A DNA stretch of 64,000 bases, taken from the NCBI GenBank assembly GCA_038405435.1, contig JBBYHZ010000012.1; one strand, given 5' to 3'. A program made the translations under genes and the position numbers. Under the pieces are notes generated by a model, which worked only from the letters and a program-made list of their open reading frames with translations, was not told the DNA's origin and ran no database searches. Numbering within the stretch: the first letter of the stretch is position 1; each line of letters opens with the position of its first letter. Positions 59,306 through 64,000 of the stretch are shown one piece after another. The DNA comes from Dryocola clanedunensis_A (GTDB taxonomy: Bacteria > Pseudomonadota > Gammaproteobacteria > Enterobacterales > Enterobacteriaceae).

Positions 59306-60865
59306 TCAGGGGCGCGTCAGGCTCACCGGAGCAGGCGCTGCTACCTCCACGGCTGGCGTATCGAAGATTTTTCGGCATACCTTGCTGTTGCCCCAGCACT
59401 CTTCATACGGATAGCCGATCAGCTCTTCCATCACCGCGCGAACGTCCGGTTCGATATCGGCTATCTGTCCGCCCGCCTTGATTCTGGCGACTTCGCCCAG
59501 CACCACCAGGTGCGTTTTGCGGTTCAGCTTCATCTGCGCGCTGAACACCATCGCCATTAACGCCAGCGCCACCACGCCCACGCAGAACACCACGGCAATG
59601 GCGGTGACCGCGCTTTCCGGCTGGGTGTGGGATTTGGACTGGAAGCCGTAGAAGCTGAGGATGGCCCCCATCACGAAGACGATAACCGAGCGCATCAGCT
59701 TGCCGGAGAAGGTCATCGCCCCCGCGTAAATTCCCTCGCGGCGGCGGCCCGTAAAGGCCTCGTCAATATCCGCCAGGAAGGTATAAACCGTCCACGGGAT
59801 GTAATACACGCCGCCGGTGCCGATGCCGAACACCACCGTAATGGTCAGCATCGCCGCCGTGGCGTACTGCTGCGGCAGATGCAGGAAGTGCAGCAGGCTG
59901 TAGCAGATCACCGTGAACACCACGATCCCCAGCGCCAGGATATACGGCTTGCTGAAGCCGTGCTTCACGCAGATGCCGATAAAGATCGCCGTGGAGCAAA
60001 GCTGCAGGATCGAGTTCAGGCTGCTCAGCCCCGCCACCATCGCCGGGTCGTACTGCAGCACGAAGATAATGAAATAGGTAAAGATCGACGCGAACAGCCA
60101 CTCCGCCCCGAAGCCGCACAGGTACATGCCCAGATGCTTGCGGAACACACGCAGGTGGAAGGTCGATTTCATGTCGCGCAGCAGCGTTAGCATAGTTTTG
60201 CCGAGCGTCATTTTCTTCTCGTCCACAGGCGTCGTCTCTTCCACCGGTCGCTCCCATGAAGAGAGGTAAAGCATGCCTATCGCCACGAACAGGATCGCGC
60301 CGTAGGTGAGCGCCGTATAGAAGAAGGGCTGCGCGGAGTCTTTGCCATAAAGAAGAATGAACTGGCCGGGAATGATCGCGGCGAGGAAGTTGGCGATTTT
60401 ACCGAAGATCGCCTTATAGCCGGTGAGCTTTGAGCGCGCCGAGAAGTCGGTGGTCATTTCCGTGGCGAGGGTTTCGTACGGCACCATCACCGACGTGTAA
60501 ATCAGCTCGAACAGCACGTAGGTGGAAAGGTAGTACCAGAAGCCGAAGCCCTCGACCCACAGCAGCGGGTAAACCAGCATCAGCGGGATGCCGAGCAGGA
60601 TAAAGAAGCGGCGGCGGCCAAAGCGTTTACCGAGGCGGGTTTTGCCAAAGTTATCCGACAGGTAGCCCATCAGCGGATTGCTGATGGCGTCGATGATGCT
60701 GGCGACGGAGAAGATGGCCGACGCCTCCAGCAGCGTCAGGCCGCAGAAGGTCGTGTAAAAATAGAGCAGCCAGATACCGGCGATGGCTAACGCGCCGCTC
60801 CCCAGCAGGTTGCCCCCGCCGTAGGCCAGCTGATGCCTGAATAAAATGGGTTTTTCCGCTGTCAT
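59306..60865 (-). CDS. GPH-family sugar transporter, probable oligogalacturonide permease
   Basis: A 519-aa, 12-segment glycoside-pentoside-hexuronide cation symporter. Family features: N-terminal FRHQLAYGGGNLLGSGALA, the SVASIIDAISNPLMGYLSDN segment in helix 2 and FGRRRFFILLGIP. It is divergent from an oligogalacturonate lyase gene, the usual neighbour of TogT-type transporters, so pectin oligomer uptake is likely. The C-terminal tail is a long hydrophilic stretch of about 70 residues. Confidence 0.87.
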   Translation of the reverse strand: MTAEKPILFRHQLAYGGGNLLGSGALAIAGIWLLYFYTTFCGLTLLEASAIFSVASIIDAISNPLMGYLSDNFGKTRLGKRFGRRRFFILLGIPLMLVYPLLWVEGFGFWYYLSTYVLFELIYTSVMVPYETLATEMTTDFSARSKLTGYKAIFGKIANFLAAIIPGQFILLYGKDSAQPFFYTALTYGAILFVAIGMLYLSSWERPVEETTPVDEKKMTLGKTMLTLLRDMKSTFHLRVFRKHLGMYLCGFGAEWLFASIFTYFIIFVLQYDPAMVAGLSSLNSILQLCSTAIFIGICVKHGFSKPYILALGIVVFTVICYSLLHFLHLPQQYATAAMLTITVVFGIGTGGVYYIPWTVYTFLADIDEAFTGRRREGIYAGAMTFSGKLMRSVIVFVMGAILSFYGFQSKSHTQPESAVTAIAVVFCVGVVALALMAMVFSAQMKLNRKTHLVVLGEVARIKAGGQIADIEPDVRAVMEELIGYPYEECWGNSKVCRKIFDTPAVEVAAPAPVSLTRP

Positions 60866-61067
60866 CGTTACCCCTGAGATAAATTAAACCGTTGTTTTAT
60901 TTTTGTAGACCCTGCGTTTTATAGGATGCAATGGCCGGCATTGTTGTGAATTTGCTCACAGTTAAACCAGCTGGCGATGGTTTTTCATCCGTTTTTGCAA
61001 CGCGGGTAACAGATTAATCGCCGGGAGAAGGACGAGATTATTTTTTGGTGGTAGCGTGTTTTTATAT

Positions 61068-61088
61068 AAATGAAATGACATTTCAGTT
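61068..61088. promoter_or_regulatory. Candidate KdgR operator overlapping the ogl -10 region
   Basis: TGAAATG-A-CATTTCA is a perfect palindrome (61071-61085) within AAATGAAATGACATTTCAGTT, matching the known KdgR box pattern. It is 20 bp upstream of the lyase start and overlaps TATATAA, so a KdgR dimer would block transcription until 2-keto-3-deoxygluconate accumulates. Confidence 0.75.
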
Positions 61089-61107
61089 AACGAATGACGG
61101 AGGGGCA

Positions 61108-62286
61108 ATGGCAAAGGGTTCTGAGATCCAGTTTAACTTCCATAGCGTGAAAGATGCGCGGACCGGCGTGATGGTTACACGCCTGACGCCAGCGGACGTG
61201 CTGTGCCACCGCAACTACTTCTACCAGAAATGCTTCACCCGCGACGGCAGCCGCCTGCTGTTTGCCGGGGAGTTCGACGGCAGCCGCAACTATTACCTGC
61301 TGGATTTAACCACCCAAAAGGCGGTGCAGCTGACGGAGGGGCCGGGTGATAACACCTTTGGCGGCTTCCTCTCGCCGGACGACCGGCATCTTTACTACGT
61401 TAAAAACGAACGCAGCCTCCAGCGCGTTTCGCTGGCGGATTTCAGCGAACGGACGGTTTACCGGGTCCCCGAAGAGTGGGTCGGCTACGGCACCTGGGTA
61501 GCCAACAGCGAATGCACCAGCCTGGTCGGCATCGAGATCGCCCGCGAAGACTGGACGCCGCTCTCGGACTGGAAAATCTTCCAGGAGTTCTATCACCGCA
61601 GGCCGCACTGCCGCCTGCTGCGCGTTGACCTGCACAGCGGCAAATCCCGCGTTATTCATGAAGAGAACGGCTGGCTTGGCCACCCGATTTATCGCCCGTT
61701 CGACGACGGCACCGTCGCCTTCTGCCACGAAGGCCCGCACGACCTGGTTGACGCCCGCATGTGGCTGGTGAACGAAGACGGCAGCAACGTGCGCAAGGTG
61801 AAAGAGCACGCGGAAGGAGAAAGCTGCACGCACGAATTCTGGGTGCCGGACGGCTCGGCGCTGATTTACGTCTCGTACCAGAAAGGCCGCAGCGACCGCT
61901 GCATCCGCCGCTTCGACCCGCAGACGGGCGAAGACAGCGCGATGATGATCATGCCCAACTGCTCGCACCTGATGAGCAACGAAGACGGCACGCTGCTGGT
62001 CGGCGACGGCTCCGGCACGCCGGTAGACGTCAAGGACACCGCCAGCCACACCATCGAAAACGATCCGTGGCTCTACATCTTCGACGCGAAGACCAGCAAA
62101 TACACCCCGCTGGCCGCGCACAACAGCTCGTGGAAAGTACTGGACGGCGACCGCCAGGTCACGCACCCGCATCCGTCCTTCACACCGGACAACCTCCACG
62201 TGTTATTCACGTCGGACTTCGAGGGGCTTCCTGCGTTATATCTGGCTGAGGTTTCGGAAGAGGTGCTTGGATCTTTAAATTCTTAG
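61108..62286 (+). CDS. ogl: Oligogalacturonate lyase Ogl
   Basis: A 392-aa seven-bladed beta-propeller lyase (PL22) that splits unsaturated di-galacturonates. Residues are collinear with Dickeya Ogl: N-terminal GSEIQFNFHSV, CHRNYFYQKCFTRDGSRLLF, the GESCTHEFWVPDGS manganese-site region and HPHPSFTPDNLHVLFTSDF near the end. The start at 61108 follows GGAGG; an upstream frame from 61045 covers the operator. The last residues (EEVLGSLNS) are close to an IS boundary, so the C-terminus may have been altered. Confidence 0.95.
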   Translation: MAKGSEIQFNFHSVKDARTGVMVTRLTPADVLCHRNYFYQKCFTRDGSRLLFAGEFDGSRNYYLLDLTTQKAVQLTEGPGDNTFGGFLSPDDRHLYYVKNERSLQRVSLADFSERTVYRVPEEWVGYGTWVANSECTSLVGIEIAREDWTPLSDWKIFQEFYHRRPHCRLLRVDLHSGKSRVIHEENGWLGHPIYRPFDDGTVAFCHEGPHDLVDARMWLVNEDGSNVRKVKEHAEGESCTHEFWVPDGSALIYVSYQKGRSDRCIRRFDPQTGEDSAMMIMPNCSHLMSNEDGTLLVGDGSGTPVDVKDTASHTIENDPWLYIFDAKTSKYTPLAAHNSSWKVLDGDRQVTHPHPSFTPDNLHVLFTSDFEGLPALYLAEVSEEVLGSLNS

Positions 62287-62308
62287 TTCGTAGCTACCGT
62301 CTTGAACG

Positions 62309-63295
62309 TCAAGCGGTAGCTGCATAATTTTCATCCCATGGCAGGCGTGTTTTCAGCACCCCGAAGCACATGTGCACCAGCTTGTGCATTACTGCACCCA
62401 GCGCCGCCTTCTTCGCCTTTCCTCTCGCTATCAGCCTTTCGTATATCTCTTTCGCCGGTTTATTCCACCGGCTGGCGCTCATTGCCGCTACATACAGCTT
62501 CGCTCTTATCCCCGACGGCCCTGTATTCGACATATGAGGACGCCCACGCACCGAGCTTCCCGACGTTTTCTCCACCGGTGTGATGCCCAGATACGCCGCC
62601 ACCTGCGAGGCACTTCTGAACGCACCGTCTTTCAGGATAGCCAGCATTTCCCGGCCAACCTGATCCTTCACACCCTTGATCGATTTCAGCAGCTCAAGAT
62701 CTGCTTTCAGCCCCGGATCGTTGTCCGTGTGGTCTGTAATGAGCTTTTCTGTTCGCTCCAGCTCATCGCTCAACCAGCTGTGAGTACGCTGGAGCGAGGT
62801 GATAACTTCCCGCGGTGTGGCCGTGGAGTGGGCTTTTTCCAGCCGGTTTGCTGTCCGCTGAACGTCTTCTTTCAGCGCATCGCGCTGACGCAGGAGTGCT
62901 CTAAGCTTGCGAACTTCAGGCGATGGCGGCACCCAGACATCCGGATGTTTCAGCTCGCCGTAACAGGCCAGAACGAAGGCATCAGCCCTGTCATTTTTAG
63001 TGAGGATATCCATCCCGCAGGCAAATTCGCGCACGCGGTGAGGATTGGCCATGCAGACCTTAACACCGGCATCATGAAGACCGTATGCCAGATTCTCGTG
63101 ATAGATACCGGTCGCTTCCAGTACCACGGTGACGCTGTCGGACGGGTACTTCGGGGCATCGAGCCAGTCCGTGACCCTCTGGGCTACGCCGGGTTTATTG
63201 GTGAGAACTTTGTGCTTTTTCTTGCCGTTTACACCAGCAGCAAGCAGACAGATATCGATTTTATTTTTACTGACATCAATACCGAGAGTGAACAT
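62309..63295 (-). CDS. IS110-family DEDD recombinase (transposase)
   Basis: A 328-aa transposase. The RuvC-like N-terminal domain has D7 in LGIDVSKNK, E60 in VLEATG, and D102/D105 in KNDRADAF; a coiled-coil follows (about 120-190), then the Tnp_20 domain with the catalytic Ser region SGSSVRGRPHMSNTG. This arrangement and length resemble IS621 (326 aa). All catalytic residues are present, so it is probably active. It is downstream of ogl, on the other strand. Confidence 0.95.
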   Translation of the reverse strand: MFTLGIDVSKNKIDICLLAAGVNGKKKHKVLTNKPGVAQRVTDWLDAPKYPSDSVTVVLEATGIYHENLAYGLHDAGVKVCMANPHRVREFACGMDILTKNDRADAFVLACYGELKHPDVWVPPSPEVRKLRALLRQRDALKEDVQRTANRLEKAHSTATPREVITSLQRTHSWLSDELERTEKLITDHTDNDPGLKADLELLKSIKGVKDQVGREMLAILKDGAFRSASQVAAYLGITPVEKTSGSSVRGRPHMSNTGPSGIRAKLYVAAMSASRWNKPAKEIYERLIARGKAKKAALGAVMHKLVHMCFGVLKTRLPWDENYAATA

Positions 63296-63480
63296 ATTTT
63301 GCCTCCTTTCACCTGAGCCAACACGTCATTCCAGCCTTGTACATACGAAGTCAGAGCTTATGGTTACCGTTCGGATTTTGAGTGACGTGAAAGGTGAAAC
63401 GGAGGGCTTAAGCTACGAAGAAAGATCGGCGTCTTCAGGGCGGATACAAGCTTCCTCCGTTTCGTGTAACCGGTAGCTAA
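63296..63480 (-). ncRNA. Putative IS110 bridge RNA region
   Basis: This roughly 185-nt non-coding stretch lies between the recombinase start and the terminal hairpin, in the left end of the element where IS110/IS621 encode the bridge RNA with donor- and target-binding loops. Only the location and length are seen; the RNA fold and loop guides could not be worked out by eye. Members of the IS1111 subgroup instead place the RNA downstream, where this element has no room. Confidence 0.45.
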
Positions 63481-63502
63481 CCAGCTACCGGTCCAAGGTA
63501 CA

Positions 63503-63575
63503 AGGGCGAATAAGCACAGCGCCATCCGCCGGTAAATCCCAGACGGTGGAAGACGCTATCGCTTTTCCACCCTAC
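63503..63575. repeat. Degenerate REP pair beside the IS110 element
   Basis: AGGGCGAATAAGCACAGCGC and GACGCTATCGCTTTTCCACC are two worn REP-type units. They sit between the IS end and gene remnants. Confidence 0.6.
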
Positions 63576-63657
63576 CAGCGGGGTTAGGATTCAGTTCGTA
63601 GTTGCCGTCTTTATAAAGATGAGTGATCTTCTCGTAATTCAGCGCAACCTCTTCCAT
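63556..63657 (-). pseudogene. 33-codon remnant of an unknown gene
   Basis: The frame reads MEEVALNYEKITHLYKDGN and continues to YELNPNP; the last codons run into the REP unit. In-frame upstream sequence is closed by a stop six codons before the ATG. The pattern of alternating hydrophobic residues with YKDGN near the end resembles the last strand of Hcp-type secretion tube proteins, but this is weak. It is likely the 3' end of a deleted gene. Confidence 0.3.
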
Positions 63658-63779
63658 GTGGCCCGTTCTCGGCTACAGCACGGTGTTCCCCTACTACACC
63701 CGTCCGTAGTATGCGCTGCCGGGTGCGCGCCATGAGAGAACGCAACGACCTCACCCAACACACGCTGAATGCTAGTTAA

Positions 63780-64000
63780 CATAATGGTCCATCATTTGTG
63801 CACTGGCTGCCGTTGGTAGAGTTTTTGCCCCCCTCGCAGATGCTGCCGCTGGGAACTGAAGGCCGCTCACAGGCTTTTCTTGAACAGGCGCGCGATGTCA
63901 TCACCTATGCCCTACAGGATGCGTTTGACGAGCAGGAACGCGCCCCCTGGGTAGTGCAGTTTTTTTGCCAGGATGAGGACGACAGCGAGGCATGGCTGGC
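63780..64000 (+). CDS. Open frame at window edge, possible conjugative-transfer ATPase fragment
   Basis: An open frame after a TAA at 63777-63779 that runs off the window: 73 codons with no ATG in its first 30 codons; a GTG at 63798 is possible. The product contains PSFVHWLPLVEFLPP, LPLGTEGRSQAFLEQARDV and WVVQFFCQDEDDSEAWL. This has the look of the N-terminal part of TraC/VirB4-like ATPases in integrative-conjugative elements (with an internal shortening). Upstream short frames (for example a plus-strand LGYSTVFPYYTRP before 63709) may be other remnants of the same element. Not proven without a search. Confidence 0.35.

Larger units (their letters stand above)
62287..63495 (-). mobile_element. 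IS110-family insertion sequence, ends approximate
   Basis: About 1.2 kb with a 328-codon DEDD recombinase on the minus strand. The boundaries are set by paired stem-loops sharing AGCTACCG: an imperfect hairpin (62290-62323) around the recombinase stop and a perfect one (63469-63492) with 10-bp arms. No terminal inverted repeats or target duplication are expected in this family. The non-coding part upstream of the recombinase is about 190 bp; that on the other side is under 30 bp. Confidence 0.75.

Noticed and set aside
1..64000. CRISPR array or phage genes
   Set aside because: No regularly spaced direct repeats and no phage structural or integrase genes were seen; repeated units are REP-type elements between genes.

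Overview
This window is chromosomal DNA from a member of the Enterobacteriaceae. The left part follows the E. coli/Salmonella order closely (yjjV, yjjU, ytjA, osmY, prfC, yjjG, rimI, holD, rsmC, three tandem tRNA-Leu(CAG) genes, a DUF1435-like gene, a GGDEF gene, fhuF, yjjQ, yjjP, yjjB, yjjA). Protein sequences are near those of E. coli and Salmonella but not identical. The GC-rich coding style, many REP-type repeats and gene content (gfr, pobA/pcaK, ogl, Salmonella-type fim) suggest the Enterobacter/Leclercia/Lelliottia group; genus and species cannot be fixed from the sequence alone.

Layout. 1-9.5 kb: truncated concentrative nucleoside transporter gene with candidate CRP and PurR-type sites, then the conserved core block and the leucine tRNA array. 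9.5-16 kb: small membrane protein, diguanylate cyclase, Fur-boxed fhuF, an orphan cellobiose-type PTS IIB-IIC pair with a 33-bp operator palindrome, a YbaK-like editing protein and a yjjQ-containing pair of LuxR-type regulators. 16-22.7 kb: 4-hydroxybenzoate genes (AraC regulator, pobA, pcaK, TetR regulator) wrapped around yjjPB; pcaK and the TetR gene occupy the slot that holds dnaT-dnaC in E. coli. 22.8-30.3 kb: gfrABCDEF and its LevR-type activator gfrR (fructoselysine/glucoselysine uptake and deglycation) with an excellent sigma-54 promoter. 30.4-40 kb: cdh, a LysR/adenine-deaminase-like/NCS2 permease locus, a TacAT-like toxin-antitoxin pair with a large operator, and an M20 amidohydrolase/MHS transporter/LysR locus.

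40-50 kb: a full Salmonella-type type 1 fimbrial cluster (fimAICDHF on the minus strand; fimZ and fimY- and fimW-like regulators on the plus strand), then nepI. 50.8-59.2 kb: tauABCD (taurine sulfur use), hipBA toxin-antitoxin, murQP (N-acetylmuramate use) and glgS. 59.3-62.3 kb: a divergent GPH transporter and oligogalacturonate lyase, with a candidate KdgR operator, for pectin oligomers. 62.3-63.5 kb: an IS110-family element whose roughly 190-nt non-coding end lies upstream of the recombinase, where IS110 elements encode a bridge RNA. The last 500 bp is a patchwork of gene remnants, ending in an open frame that may belong to an integrative-conjugative element.

Nothing here is clearly a new multi-gene system. 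The observations most worth checking are the IS110 end region and the near-duplicate 19-mers around it, the remnant at the right edge, the displaced dnaTC slot, the apparent loss of a LacI-type PTS regulator that left its operator behind, and the sigma-54 promoter built into the hairpin between gfrR and gfrA.
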